A stretch of 64,000 nt of DNA from Collinsella sp. Lineage in GTDB: Bacteria; Actinomycetota; Coriobacteriia; Coriobacteriales; Coriobacteriaceae. The first letter of the stretch is position 1. Every line of letters begins with the position of its first letter. This document shows, in pieces, positions 42,847 to 52,051 of the stretch. Location of the stretch: positions 1 to 64,000 of the forward strand of contig JAHAAK010000004.1 in NCBI GenBank assembly GCA_018376905.1. Reading direction: 5' to 3'. A program made the position numbers and the translations under genes. A model generated the notes under the pieces. It saw nothing but the letters and a program-made list of their open reading frames with translations, had not been told where the DNA came from and did no database searches.

Positions 42847-43860
42847 CTATCCCCTAAATTCAAAGGTGCTCAGGCCAAACGTCAGCAGATCGCCGTTGCG
42901 CAGCGGGCAGCGCGTAATGCGGCGGTTGTTGACGAGCGTGCCGTTGGTGGAATTGAGGTCCTCGATCGACCAATCCGAGCCCGTAAAGGTGAGCTGGGCG
43001 TGGCGGCGCGACACGTTGGGGTCGCGCAGGGCAATGTCGGAAACTGAGCGCTCGCGACCGATGGTCACCTGTGCGGAGGTGATGCTATGGCTCTCGCCGC
43101 TCACGACGTCGACGAGCTGGGCGAGCGGGCGCTGCGGGGCGCGAGTACTCGCCATGTTGGAGGCGATGCCGGCTGCGGCGCCTAGGCCCACGGCGGCACC
43201 GGTCGCGGCGGCTCCGCCCATGCCGGCAAGCGCGTCGCGCGAGACGGTCTGCGGCACCGGGATGGGTGCGGCGGCGGGGTCGGGGACGCTAGGCGCGAAG
43301 GGGTCTGCCACGGCAAGCGGGTCGGGAGCGGCGGCGCGAGGCGTCGGCTGTTGCTGGGGCATGGCGGCGGGGCGCTGCTGCTGCGGGGCAGCAAACTGCT
43401 GCTGGCCGGCGCGCGGGGCGCTGGCGGCACGGCTTGCCGCGGAGTTGTTCTGGCCCAGGCCGTTCTGATAGGCGCGCTCTTCTTCGTACAGGCGGCCGAG
43501 CGTGGGGGCATCGACGTTCTCGGCAAAGACCGAGAACTTGCCGGCGCGCAGCTGCGGATCGATCATAAAGCGCACGAGGGGCTCGCCGACAAAGACATAG
43601 CGGCGCTTTTCGGCCTGCGCCTTCACAAACTCGCGGACCTCGCGCGAAAGCTCGGGGTAGAACGGGGCGAGCATGGGATCGTCGTCGGCGGCGATCAGGA
43701 TGGTATAGAGTGCCGGCGCCGTGTTGACGCCGTTGATCACCAGAGTCTGATCCTCCATGTCGCGAGCGGCCTGCTTGGCAAGCTTCTTAAAGGAGAACGG
43801 GGCACGGGTGGCACCGAAGATGCCGGCCACGTGGTCCTCGAAGATGTTCAGGAAGTTCAC
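42847..43860 (-). CDS. fhaA: FhaA: DUF3662 plus FHA domain
   Basis: A 337-residue cytosolic protein. The N-terminal DUF3662 domain (about 1-125) starts MNFLNIFEDHVAGIFG. A Gln/Pro/Ala-rich disordered linker (about 125-235) follows, then a C-terminal FHA domain (VTIGRERSVSDIAL, VSRRHAQLTF, LNSTNGTLVNN). In mycobacteria FhaA binds phosphorylated MviN and regulates peptidoglycan synthesis. Its ATGA start overlaps the upstream kinase stop codon. Confidence 0.94.
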   Translation of the reverse strand: MNFLNIFEDHVAGIFGATRAPFSFKKLAKQAARDMEDQTLVINGVNTAPALYTILIAADDDPMLAPFYPELSREVREFVKAQAEKRRYVFVGEPLVRFMIDPQLRAGKFSVFAENVDAPTLGRLYEEERAYQNGLGQNNSAASRAASAPRAGQQQFAAPQQQRPAAMPQQQPTPRAAAPDPLAVADPFAPSVPDPAAAPIPVPQTVSRDALAGMGGAAATGAAVGLGAAAGIASNMASTRAPQRPLAQLVDVVSGESHSITSAQVTIGRERSVSDIALRDPNVSRRHAQLTFTGSDWSIEDLNSTNGTLVNNRRITRCPLRNGDLLTFGLSTFEFRG

Positions 43861-45710
43861 GAAAGATCACTCTCCGTATAAGTTCTTTGGTATCCGAGCA
43901 AATATAGGCATATCCCAACGATTATAGAGGATAGGGTTCCCGCAACCGCCGCCTTGGCGACGACCGCGGCTGCAAGGCTGGCAATTTCCATATGGTGTGC
44001 AAGACAGGACGCCGCTGCGCAGCCGATGCCGGTGACAGCGATGGCGGCGATTGCGGCAAGGTTTGAGCCCTGATCGGCACGCTTGGCATGGGCATTGAGC
44101 AGCGCAGATGACGCCGCGGCAGTTGCCGCTACCAGCACAAAGGCAGCCCAAAGGAGCGGGTCTCCCAGCGCTGCGGCAACGTTACCGAGCCCCAGCACGC
44201 CTCCGGCTGAAAGCGCGACCGTGGCCAGACGGGCAAAAAGCGCGCCCATGCCCGTTGCCGCGGCGGCGCTTGCCGGGCCGAGCCAAAATGACGCGACGCC
44301 GGCGGCGACCCCAGCTGCCAGGAAGGTATTGCCGGTCAGACAGCCAAGCGCGAGTGCACAGGTGAGCGTGGCGCTCGCGGCAGTCTCGGTGCGACCCCAG
44401 GCGATCCACCAACCGGACATGGCGGCGGCAAAGATCACCGCGACGGGCAGCATCGACAGGATGCCCTGTGCCTGCATGGTGGCGTTGGCCATGAGCACCA
44501 AAAAGCCCACAGCCGAGATGGCCGAGCCAATCTGGGGGGCCAGGCCAGCCGCCGCTCCGATCGCGATGGCCGCAATGACCAGGCCGGGAAGCGCCGCGAC
44601 CCCGGCCGTTTGCATCAGCAAAAAGCTAAAGGTGCCGCACGTTAGCGCCGAGATAGTGCGCATGGTGTAGTCGCGCGCATGGCTCCAGCGCGTGCCCGCC
44701 CAGCCAAGTGCGGGGTCGACCTCGATGGCGTCGTCCTCGTAGTGCGACGGCTCGATATCGTCGAGCTCCTGCTCGTCATCCGAAAGTTCGCCAACCATTT
44801 GCTCTAGGCTGCGACGGCCCTCGCGCACGCTGCCCAGACCGGCAAGGAGCTGGTCGCAAAATGCCTCGATGCTGCTGGGGCGGTCCTGCGGCATGGGGGA
44901 GAGCGCGCTCATGAGCGCGGCCTCGGCTCCCGGGGGAAAGTGTGGTATCAGCTCGCTGGGATAGGTGGCGCCGCCGATGATGCGGTCGAGCGAGTCGGCG
45001 GGCGTGGCCGCCATAAAGGGGGCGCTGCCGCACAGGCCCTCATAGATTACACAGGCGAGGGCAAAGACATCGGCGCGCTCATCGACCGTGCCGGTCTCGA
45101 TATCGAGCTGCTCGGGCGGCATGTAGCCGATGGTGCCGCCGCGCGAGCCGCCAAAGCCACCGGCGGACGACAGTCGCGCCATGCCAAAGTCGGTGAGCTT
45201 TACATTGCCCGAGTGGTCGATGAGCACGTTGGCGGGCTTAATGTCCAGGTGGAGTACGCCATTACTATGGGCGAAGGTGAGCGCCTGGCCTAGGGCATCG
45301 GCAATGGCCGCGGCCTCGTCAAAGGTAAGTGAGTGACCGTCCACGCGGTGCAAAAACTCGGCCAGCGACATGCCATCGACATATTCCATAACCAGGTAGG
45401 CATAGGCTGTGTCGTGCGTAAAGTCGATGACCTGCACGATGTTGGGATGTTGAAGCATGGCGGCAGTGTGCGCCTCGCGCAGGACATCCATGATGTCGCT
45501 GGCGGGCATGCCGACACCGTTAATAAGGGGGATGCGCTTAATGGCGACGCGGCGGCGCAGGTGCGTGTCGCGGCAGATCTCGATGGAGCCAAAACCGCCG
45601 GTCGCAAGTGTCTCGAGCGGCTGGTACCGCTTGAGCAGCTCGCGAGAGCTGGTGCCCTCCAAAGGAACGTCCGGCGAGAACCGGGCGGTATGTTGCGAGA
45701 AAAGCGGCAT
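43857..45710 (-). CDS. Ser/Thr protein kinase with multi-pass C-terminus
   Basis: A 617-residue kinase, first in the fha-pknB operon in the position of pknA. The kinase domain (about 28-290) shows ATGGFGSIEICRD, VAIKRIPL, and the catalytic loop as HLDIKPANVL (Arg of HRD replaced by Leu, Asp retained), and DFGMARL. After an acidic linker, residues 350-600 contain about nine to ten membrane helices rich in Ala and Gly, unlike PknA or PknB, which have one. The function of the membrane part is unknown. ATG 45710 is preferred since GAGGG lies 6-7 nt before it; a TTG at 45716 is too near. Confidence 0.9.
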   Translation of the reverse strand: MPLFSQHTARFSPDVPLEGTSSRELLKRYQPLETLATGGFGSIEICRDTHLRRRVAIKRIPLINGVGMPASDIMDVLREAHTAAMLQHPNIVQVIDFTHDTAYAYLVMEYVDGMSLAEFLHRVDGHSLTFDEAAAIADALGQALTFAHSNGVLHLDIKPANVLIDHSGNVKLTDFGMARLSSAGGFGGSRGGTIGYMPPEQLDIETGTVDERADVFALACVIYEGLCGSAPFMAATPADSLDRIIGGATYPSELIPHFPPGAEAALMSALSPMPQDRPSSIEAFCDQLLAGLGSVREGRRSLEQMVGELSDDEQELDDIEPSHYEDDAIEVDPALGWAGTRWSHARDYTMRTISALTCGTFSFLLMQTAGVAALPGLVIAAIAIGAAAGLAPQIGSAISAVGFLVLMANATMQAQGILSMLPVAVIFAAAMSGWWIAWGRTETAASATLTCALALGCLTGNTFLAAGVAAGVASFWLGPASAAAATGMGALFARLATVALSAGGVLGLGNVAAALGDPLLWAAFVLVAATAAASSALLNAHAKRADQGSNLAAIAAIAVTGIGCAAASCLAHHMEIASLAAAVVAKAAVAGTLSSIIVGICLYLLGYQRTYTESDLS

Positions 45711-45854
45711 GGCCAACCCTCGTGCGTTTAAAGTTCGTTTGCGAGCGGCGGGCGCGGGGCCGAGCCGTTCGCGGTGGCATAGATGCTGCTAGTGTAGCAC
45801 GCTCGGGTGCATGGGGAGGATAGCGGGATGCGAGGCTGCCTGTCTGGCTTGGCC

Positions 45855-46562
45855 TTAGCGCTTCTTCTTGTTCTTCTTCTGCTTGCGCTTGGTCTCCTGG
45901 GGCTTGTCGCCCTGCTTGGCCTCGGCGGCGGCCTTCTCGGCCTTCATTTTCTTCTTCTTGGTCTCGATGCGGAGTTTTTTGTTGATGCGCGCCTTAAGGA
46001 AGGGACCGAACTGCTCGGCATCGCCGCGGACAAAGGTGTCCTTAGGGATCGTCACGCCCTGGTCGGCGAACATGGCCACAAAGATGCGCTCGCCGTCGAG
46101 CACGTGGTCGAGCTTTTCAAACGGGAAGAACTGTGACTTGCCGCTCTTGCCCCAAACCATCAGGCCGTCCTCGTTGGCGGCGACGCGGCGATAGCGGCCA
46201 CCCATGGACTCGTCGGCCTCAACGGCGTCGATAAAGTCGCGGGCGAGGGTGTGGTGCAGGTTTTTGCTCCACCAGGCCAAAAAGGCGCCGAACACGATCA
46301 GGACGACGCCAAACTTGATCCAGTTGCCGCCGGCCACCAGCATGCCGATGCCGATGAGCGCGGCAATTGCCGCGGCGACATACAGCGAGCCGCGACGCCT
46401 GGGCGAGGCGACCAGGCGGGCGAAGTCGGTGACCAGGTCGTTTTCGTACTGGTACTCGTTGAGGTACAGGATGCCGTCGTCGGCTGCGGCCTGCTCCTCG
46501 AGCGCGACCTCGACCTGGTCGGCTGCTTCGGAGGGGACGAGGTTGCTCTCTGCGTCTGCCAT
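45855..46562 (-). CDS. YcxB-like membrane protein with lysine-rich tail
   Basis: A 235-residue protein. An acidic N-terminus (1-35) leads to YLNEYQYENDLVTDFARL, then two membrane helices (about 62-105, LYVAAAIAALIGIGMLVAG and FGVVLIVFGAFLAWW). A cytosolic domain of about 95 residues resembles the YcxB-like fold (VWGKSGKSQFFPFEKLDHVL, then IPKDTF). The last 40 residues are almost all Lys, Glu and Ala (KKKKMKAEKAA, then KQKKNKKKR) and could bind nucleic acid or acidic lipids. ATG 46562 has AGGAG upstream. It is divergent from dnaX; upstream in-frame ORF extension overlaps dnaX and is not real. Confidence 0.75.
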   Translation of the reverse strand: MADAESNLVPSEAADQVEVALEEQAAADDGILYLNEYQYENDLVTDFARLVASPRRRGSLYVAAAIAALIGIGMLVAGGNWIKFGVVLIVFGAFLAWWSKNLHHTLARDFIDAVEADESMGGRYRRVAANEDGLMVWGKSGKSQFFPFEKLDHVLDGERIFVAMFADQGVTIPKDTFVRGDAEQFGPFLKARINKKLRIETKKKKMKAEKAAAEAKQGDKPQETKRKQKKNKKKR

Positions 46563-46677
46563 GCTCTTTGGACTCCTATCGCGGCGGGCTCGCCGTACGG
46601 GTATTATGGAATGCAGTATGCCGTGCGACCGCATGGCCGCCGCGGCAACAAGACTCAGTATACCCGGGGGAGCACCC

Positions 46678-49134
46678 ATGGAATCGTTGTACCGAAAGTA
46701 TCGCCCGCTCACCTTCGACTCCGTGGTGGGCCAGCAGCATATCGTCTCGACGCTCGAGCACGCCATCACCGAGGGGCGCCTGTCCCACGCGTACCTATTC
46801 TGCGGACCGCGCGGCACGGGCAAGACCACCATGGCGCGCATTCTGGCCAAGGCGCTGCTGTGCCGCAATGCCGAGGCGGCGCGCGCCGAGGGTGCAAGCG
46901 GCTGCATGCCCGACGGTACTTGCGAGGAGTGCGAGCTCATCGCCGAGGGCAACCACCCGGATGTCTACGAGCTCGATGCCGCAAGCCGTACTGGCGTGGA
47001 CAACGTGCGCGAGGAGATCATCAACTCCGTCAACTTTGCCCCGGTGCGCGGCAAGTACAAGATTTATATCATCGACGAGGTCCACATGCTCACGACGGCG
47101 GCGTTCAACGCGCTGCTCAAGACGCTTGAGGAGCCGCCGGCACACGTGATCTTTGTGCTGTGCACCACCGACCCGCAAAAGATTCTGGAGACCATCCTCT
47201 CGCGCTGCCAGCGCTTCGATTTCCATCGTATCGGCAACGAGGATATTGAGCATCGCCTGGCATACGTGTGCGAGCAGGAGGGCTTCGATTACGACGACGA
47301 GGCGCTGGCTATCGTGGCACGCCATGCCAAGGGCGGCATGCGCGACGCGTTGTCCACGCTGGAGCAGCTGAGCGTTTTTGGCAACGGCGCCGTGCATGCG
47401 GACGATGCCCGCTCGCTTTTGGGCGAGGTTTCGGACCAGATCCTGGGCGAGTTTGCCCGCGCCATTGCCGATCGCGATGTTGCCGAGCTATATGGACTGA
47501 TCCGTGCGCAGGTCGAGGAAGGAAACGACCTGCTGGAGCTGACGCGCGACCTGGTGGCGCATGTGCGTGACGTGTACGTTGCCTGCGTTGCCGGTGCCCG
47601 TGCCGAGCTGTTTGAGGGCGGCTCCGAGCAGGCCGAGGCGCTTGCTGCCGAGGCCGCTGCCTTTGGCGAGCATCCTGCCGACCGCCTGGCTCGTGTGCTG
47701 ACAGTGCTCGACGATGCCGCACTGGAGATGAGGGGCGCGAGCGACGTGCGCCTGGTGCTCGAGATTGCCTGCATGCGTCTGGCGCGTCCCGAGGCTGATT
47801 TAACGATTGAGGCATTGGCCGAGCGCGTGGCACGCCTGGAGGCCATGGTTGCCAACGCCGCCGTGCCGGCGAGCGTGGCTGCTGCTCAGGCCGCCGCGCC
47901 TGCAGCATCCGTACCCGCTGCTGCCCAACAGCCGACGCTCATTTCGGGCGCTCGTGCTGCTGCTCCGGCGGCATCCGCTGCCCCTGCTGCTACGTCCGCG
48001 CGCCAGGGTGGCATGCCTTGGGACCGCGGCGCTGCTGTTCCGACTGCCCAGCCTGCGCCCCGTTCTGCGTCCGTGTCAGCCTCCAAGCCTGCAGCGCCTG
48101 CGCCTCAGCCCGTTGCGGCCCCCGCGCCTGCCACCGCTCCGGCACCTAAGCCCCAGCCCAACAATGCCGCCCAGGTTGCCGCTGCCGGTGCTGCCGAGAC
48201 GCCCGCGGTCGAGGATGCCGGAGAGCTGCAGCGCAAATGGGCCGAGGTCGTCGAGCGTGTCAAGGCGCGTCAGGCTTCCTACGCAGGGCTTTTGCTCAAC
48301 GCCCGCGCCACGGCCGACGACGGCTCCAAGCTCACGGTCTCGTTCCCCGCGGGTTCGACTTTTGCCATTAAGATGCTCGGTCGCGCCGATACGCAGTCGG
48401 TGGTCCTGCCGACGGTCTGCGCGGTTTTCGGTCGTCGCACCGTCGACTATGTCCTGGATGGGGGTGGCACGCCGGCTCCTCAACATGAGGAGCATTCTCC
48501 ATCTGCACGGGCTGCGGCATCTGCGGACCCGCAACCCGTGTTCTCGGCGGCCCCTGCATCCTCGAGCGCCAGCGCGTCGCAGCAGCAAACGGCACCGGTA
48601 GCGGCATCGACCCCGTCGGCGCCTAAGCCCGCGGCGCCCAAACCGGCTGCTCCGACACCCGCGCCCAAGCCCGTCTCGCCCGCGCCCAAGTCGTCTGACC
48701 TGGGCAAAGCCCCCTGGCTACGCTCCGACAACCCCGCCGGTGCTCCTGCCATGGGTAAGCTCCCGACCGAGCCCGCACCCCGTGCGCCCGAGCGCTCGGC
48801 TGCCCCCAAGGCTCAGCCTGTCGCGCAGTCCGCGCCGTGGGAATCCGAACAGGTGCCCTACGACGACGCTATGGTCGGCGGCTTCGCTGGCGATGCGAGC
48901 GGGGACGATCTGCCTCCGTTCGACGTGCCAGGTGCGACGCCCGCGCCCAAGTCCGCTGTAGCTGCCCCCAAAGAGGAGGACGCTCCTGCAGCTCCCTGGG
49001 AGTCCAACCCCGGCGCCGGCAGCCCCTTCGGCCATCAGGGCGCAGCCCCGAGCATCCCGCAGACCGAGGACGAGGCCAAGGCCCTCATCCGCAGCGTCTT
49101 TGGCCAGGCCACCATCTTCAAGCCGGTGGAGTAG
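46678..49134 (+). CDS. dnaX: DNA polymerase III subunit gamma/tau
   Basis: An 818-residue clamp-loader subunit. The AAA+ domain (about 1-240) starts MESLYRKYRPLTFDSVVGQ, with Walker A GPRGTGKT near residue 43, a zinc knuckle (CRNAEAARAEGASGCMPDGT with CEEC after it), Walker B IIDEVHML and the SRC motif (ILSRCQRF). Domain III follows to about 360. The C-terminal half is a long Ala/Pro/Ser-rich linker with a short conserved island near 515-590 (LQRKWAEVVERVKARQASYA). No programmed-frameshift signal was noticed. The dnaX-ybaB-recR order is conserved in bacteria, though a small gene is inserted here. Confidence 0.97.
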   Translation: MESLYRKYRPLTFDSVVGQQHIVSTLEHAITEGRLSHAYLFCGPRGTGKTTMARILAKALLCRNAEAARAEGASGCMPDGTCEECELIAEGNHPDVYELDAASRTGVDNVREEIINSVNFAPVRGKYKIYIIDEVHMLTTAAFNALLKTLEEPPAHVIFVLCTTDPQKILETILSRCQRFDFHRIGNEDIEHRLAYVCEQEGFDYDDEALAIVARHAKGGMRDALSTLEQLSVFGNGAVHADDARSLLGEVSDQILGEFARAIADRDVAELYGLIRAQVEEGNDLLELTRDLVAHVRDVYVACVAGARAELFEGGSEQAEALAAEAAAFGEHPADRLARVLTVLDDAALEMRGASDVRLVLEIACMRLARPEADLTIEALAERVARLEAMVANAAVPASVAAAQAAAPAASVPAAAQQPTLISGARAAAPAASAAPAATSARQGGMPWDRGAAVPTAQPAPRSASVSASKPAAPAPQPVAAPAPATAPAPKPQPNNAAQVAAAGAAETPAVEDAGELQRKWAEVVERVKARQASYAGLLLNARATADDGSKLTVSFPAGSTFAIKMLGRADTQSVVLPTVCAVFGRRTVDYVLDGGGTPAPQHEEHSPSARAAASADPQPVFSAAPASSSASASQQQTAPVAASTPSAPKPAAPKPAAPTPAPKPVSPAPKSSDLGKAPWLRSDNPAGAPAMGKLPTEPAPRAPERSAAPKAQPVAQSAPWESEQVPYDDAMVGGFAGDASGDDLPPFDVPGATPAPKSAVAAPKEEDAPAAPWESNPGAGSPFGHQGAAPSIPQTEDEAKALIRSVFGQATIFKPVE

Positions 49135-49155
49135 CTGCGCAGGCGGGTATACTGC

Positions 49156-49629
49156 TCAAGAAGAGGACCCCTTGTCCGGGCGCATCTGTATTTCGGACAT
49201 GTGTAGTGTGGTGCCGCGTATGTCGCATTTGAGCAGACAGGTGCGTGACGGTCGGCCTAGGATGCTGAGGTCGATACGATACGTCGCATGGCTGTCCGTG
49301 TACTCGACTTGCTCGGCGTTAATGGTTGCTCCGATTGCCAAATAAACGCCTAGCTCGGCATCGACAATCTTGAAGTCCTTTATCTTGACCTTGAACTCTT
49401 GATAGAGGGACGGGCTGTTGTAGTAGACGGTTCGGGTTCCGTCGGTGCACTCATCGGTCGTCTCCCATTTGACGACGGGCTGGTCCGAGCTGGCTATCAG
49501 CAGTTCTGCTCCAAAAGCTATGGCATGGGTGATGACAACCAGCAATGCCCAGCCGACAAAGAGATAGAGAACCACATATGCAACGGGGTGTTTTGAGCGG
49601 ATGTTTTGGAGCGCGTTGGGGGCATTCAT
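49156..49629 (-). CDS. small membrane-anchored hypothetical protein
   Basis: A 157-residue protein with one hydrophobic segment at about residues 17-45 (VAYVVLYLFVGWALLVVITH), then an extracytoplasmic domain with Cys residues (ECTDGTRTVYYNS, TCLLKCDI). No family recognised. GGAGGTGCCCC precedes ATG 49629. It is on the opposite strand to dnaX and ybaB, and its lower GC suggests a later insertion between them. Its architecture, though not its sequence, resembles the protein at 2797-3444. Confidence 0.55.
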   Translation of the reverse strand: MNAPNALQNIRSKHPVAYVVLYLFVGWALLVVITHAIAFGAELLIASSDQPVVKWETTDECTDGTRTVYYNSPSLYQEFKVKIKDFKIVDAELGVYLAIGATINAEQVEYTDSHATYRIDLSILGRPSRTCLLKCDIRGTTLHMSEIQMRPDKGSSS

Positions 49630-49699
49630 GGGGCACCTCCAAATTACTATCTATGGCAATCAAATTATACCCCGCTGCCATGCGCGTCACCGTGAGCAA

Positions 49700-49849
49700 C
49701 GGATCGGCATGCAGGTCTTTAGCGGTGCACATGAAATGTCGGATTCCGGCTCTACAAGATTTAGCTTTCAATATTATGCAGATGCGAATTATTCAACTTT
49801 GCATAATCTTCGGGTGCGGCTTGCACTCCAGGACATGTATATCGACTGA
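49700..49849 (+). pseudogene. possible C-terminal gene fragment before ybaB
   Basis: The 340-nt gap 49630-49969 contains an open stretch reading MQVFSGAHEMSDSGSTRFSF then QYYADANYSTLHNLRV, ending LQDMYID and stop. It is protein-like in composition but has no ribosome site and no recognisable family, so it may be the tail of a lost gene. Confidence 0.3.
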
Positions 49850-49969
49850 GGTAGCGTGACTGCCCCGCTTGCTGGCCGCGCGCCGTGGTACGATTTTTGA
49901 GTTTGAAAGTCCCGCCGCGTCCCGGCTGCCCTTGCAGCTCGGCGTGCGGCCGCACGTAAAGGAGCCATC

Positions 49970-50290
49970 ATGGCCGGTATGAACATGCAGCAGATGATGA
50001 AGCAGGCTCGTAAGATGCAGGAGCAGCTTGCCGCCGCGCAGGAGAACCTCAAGTCCCAGACCGTCGACGCCTCTGCCGGCGGCGGCATGGTCAAGGTGAC
50101 CGTTAACGGCGAGATGGAGCTCGTCAATCTCACCATCGATCCCGATGCGCTCGATCCCGAGGACGTCGATATGCTGCAGGACATGATCATGGCTGCCGTC
50201 AACGAGGCCGTCCGCGGCGTCAACGAGCTCGCCAACAAGCAGATGGGCGCCATCACCGGCGGCCTCAACATCCCGGGCATGCCGTTCTAA
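49970..50290 (+). CDS. ybaB: YbaB/EbfC nucleoid-associated protein
   Basis: A 106-residue DNA-binding dimer of the YbaB/EbfC family. It starts MAGMNMQQMMKQARKMQEQLAAAQ (helical, Met/Gln-rich), with the conserved VEASAGGGMVKV-like segment (here VDASAGGGMVKVTVNGEMEL) and the helical tail NELANKQMGAITGG. It precedes recR by 13 nt, a conserved pairing linked to recombination and repair. AAAGGAG lies before ATG 49970. Confidence 0.95.
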   Translation: MAGMNMQQMMKQARKMQEQLAAAQENLKSQTVDASAGGGMVKVTVNGEMELVNLTIDPDALDPEDVDMLQDMIMAAVNEAVRGVNELANKQMGAITGGLNIPGMPF

Positions 50291-50303
50291 GACACGCATA
50301 TAT

Positions 50304-50900
50304 ATGAATGCGAATCACAGTCTGCAAAAACTGCTCGATGAGCTGGGCCGCCTGCCGGGCATTGGCCCCAAGTCGGCCCAGCGCATCGCCTATTACCTGC
50401 TCGAGGCCGATGCCGAGGAGGCCCGCCGCCTGGCCGAGGCCATCCTGGAGGTTAAGCAGGAGGTCCACTTTTGCAGCCGTTGCTTTAACTACGCCACGGC
50501 CGACGAGTGCTCCATCTGCCAGGACCCGATGCGCGATACCACTCGCATTTGCGTGGTGGGCGAGCCGCGCGACGTCCAGGCGATTGAGCGCACGGGCAGC
50601 TACCATGGCCTCTACCATGTGCTGGGCGGCGTGATCAGCCCCATGGACAAGATCGGTCCCGAGCAGCTGCATATCCGCGAGCTGCTGGCGCGCCTGGGCC
50701 ACGAGGACATCCACGAGGTCATTATCGCCACCAACCCCAACATTGAGGGCGAGACCACGGCGAGCTACCTTGCTCGCACCATCAAACCATTGGGCGTTGA
50801 GGTATCGCGTCTTGCGAGCGGCCTTCCCGTGGGCGGCGACTTGGAGTATGCCGACGAGCTTACGCTTGGGCGCGCCATCGAGGCCCGTCGCACGATTTAG
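50304..50900 (+). CDS. recR: recombination protein RecR
   Basis: A 198-residue RecR that acts with RecO (and RecF) to load RecA at gaps. The helix-hairpin-helix is in the first 50 residues (LGRLPGIGPKSAQRIAYYL), the C4 zinc finger at about 55-72 (CSRCFNYATADECSIC), and the Toprim domain follows (ICVVGEPRDVQAIERTGSY, then TNPNIEGETTASYLA). Length is standard. It is co-transcribed with ybaB. Confidence 0.97.
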   Translation: MNANHSLQKLLDELGRLPGIGPKSAQRIAYYLLEADAEEARRLAEAILEVKQEVHFCSRCFNYATADECSICQDPMRDTTRICVVGEPRDVQAIERTGSYHGLYHVLGGVISPMDKIGPEQLHIRELLARLGHEDIHEVIIATNPNIEGETTASYLARTIKPLGVEVSRLASGLPVGGDLEYADELTLGRAIEARRTI

Positions 50901-51105
50901 GTGGCGAGCCTGCTCCTGCCGTATGTTTTCCTCGCGATGCACGGGGTAGTCATAATTTCCCCGTGCGACTGTGAGTTTGTTGTGCAACAAAGATGCTTCG
51001 TATCCGCTTATCGCATGGATGCTTCCGCTCGCATCCTTAATTTGCCCATTCGTTGCGCAACCTTTTTGGTTCGCTGATACACTCAAATGTGGATATGAAA
51101 GAATG

Positions 51106-51130
51106 CGCCGCTTTTAAGCGGCGTGTTTTT
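51106..51130 (+). promoter_or_regulatory. attenuator-like hairpin before the second kinase operon
   Basis: CGCCGCTT-TT-AAGCGGCG followed by TGTTTTT lies between a plausible promoter (TTGCGC at about 51052, GATACA about 17 nt later) and the GGAGGAGA ribosome site at 51134. An intrinsic terminator in a leader suggests transcription attenuation of 51146-54834, or termination of an upstream transcript. Confidence 0.6.
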
Positions 51131-51145
51131 GTTGGAGGAGAACAC

Positions 51146-52051
51146 ATGCGGCTCGGGGGCACTCAGACAAAGCATGGCGCCGCGGTGCGCATGCGGCGCC
51201 GGTTGGGCCTGGCGCCTCGGGCGTATGTGCTGCTGTCCTGTTCGCTGGCGCTGGTCGTTGCCGGCGTTTCTGCCTACGGTTTGGCCGTGCCACCTATGGT
51301 GCAGGCGCGTACCGCGCGCGAGCTGCGCATGGGGCATAAGGCCAAAAGCGATTTGGGCACCACAACCGGATACGCCTGGGCGAGTGTAGTCACGCACGTC
51401 GTGTTTGATGTCGACGACGCGGGCGGCGCCGATGCGCCGGACAACGAGATCACGCTTGCCAACGGCAAGACCATCGTGCTCACCAACACCAAGATCATCG
51501 ATCGGTTGTCCAACAATAGCGTGGCGGCAACGGTGAATAAGGTCGAGCAGCAAAAGGAACAGGACGCCCAGCAGTCCGGAAAGCCCGGTAGCTCGGATAC
51601 TTCTGGCTCCGGCTCGGATTCGTCGAGTTCGGGCGGCGGCTCTGGGTCGGGTTCCTCTACCGGAGGGTCTGTAAACGGCGGCTCGACGGGCGGCAACACT
51701 GACAGCGATGCAAACTCCGGTGGCCTTTCCGCTGCTGAGGAAGAGAGCATTCACAGTTGGCTTGTGACCAAGTACAACATGCTCGACGGCTATGTTTCTC
51801 GTGCCAATGACGTGGTCTCGACCTATAACTCTACGGGAAATCCCAGGCCGTGCGACAGCCTGGTCGGGGAGATGTTCGTCATTCGAGCCGAGTTCGGTCG
51901 TCAGACATTCTCGCCCCGGTCAAAGTGGTATCAGCAGTATGCCAATCTGTGGGGCTGTTACACCAACCTATGCCAATGGGTCGGCCATTACGGCGATGAT
52001 GACGTCGCGCTCGGTAACTTCAACAATAACGTGGCGGCGCTTGCCCTATGA
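51146..52051 (+). CDS. membrane-anchored protein with Ser/Gly linker
   Basis: A 301-residue protein, no family recognised. A basic N-terminus (RMRRRLGLAPR) precedes one membrane helix at about residues 28-50 (AYVLLSCSLALVVAGVSAYG). The following domain (about 65-140) includes VVFDVDDAGGADAPDNEITL. A low-complexity Ser/Gly/Asp linker lies at about 155-200, and a C-terminal helical domain of about 95 residues has two Cys-containing segments (YANLWGCYTNLCQWVG). ATG 51146 follows GGAGGAGA. Its stop overlaps the next gene's start (ATGA), so it works with the kinase-like protein, perhaps as an external sensor. Confidence 0.7.
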   Translation: MRLGGTQTKHGAAVRMRRRLGLAPRAYVLLSCSLALVVAGVSAYGLAVPPMVQARTARELRMGHKAKSDLGTTTGYAWASVVTHVVFDVDDAGGADAPDNEITLANGKTIVLTNTKIIDRLSNNSVAATVNKVEQQKEQDAQQSGKPGSSDTSGSGSDSSSSGGGSGSGSSTGGSVNGGSTGGNTDSDANSGGLSAAEEESIHSWLVTKYNMLDGYVSRANDVVSTYNSTGNPRPCDSLVGEMFVIRAEFGRQTFSPRSKWYQQYANLWGCYTNLCQWVGHYGDDDVALGNFNNNVAALAL

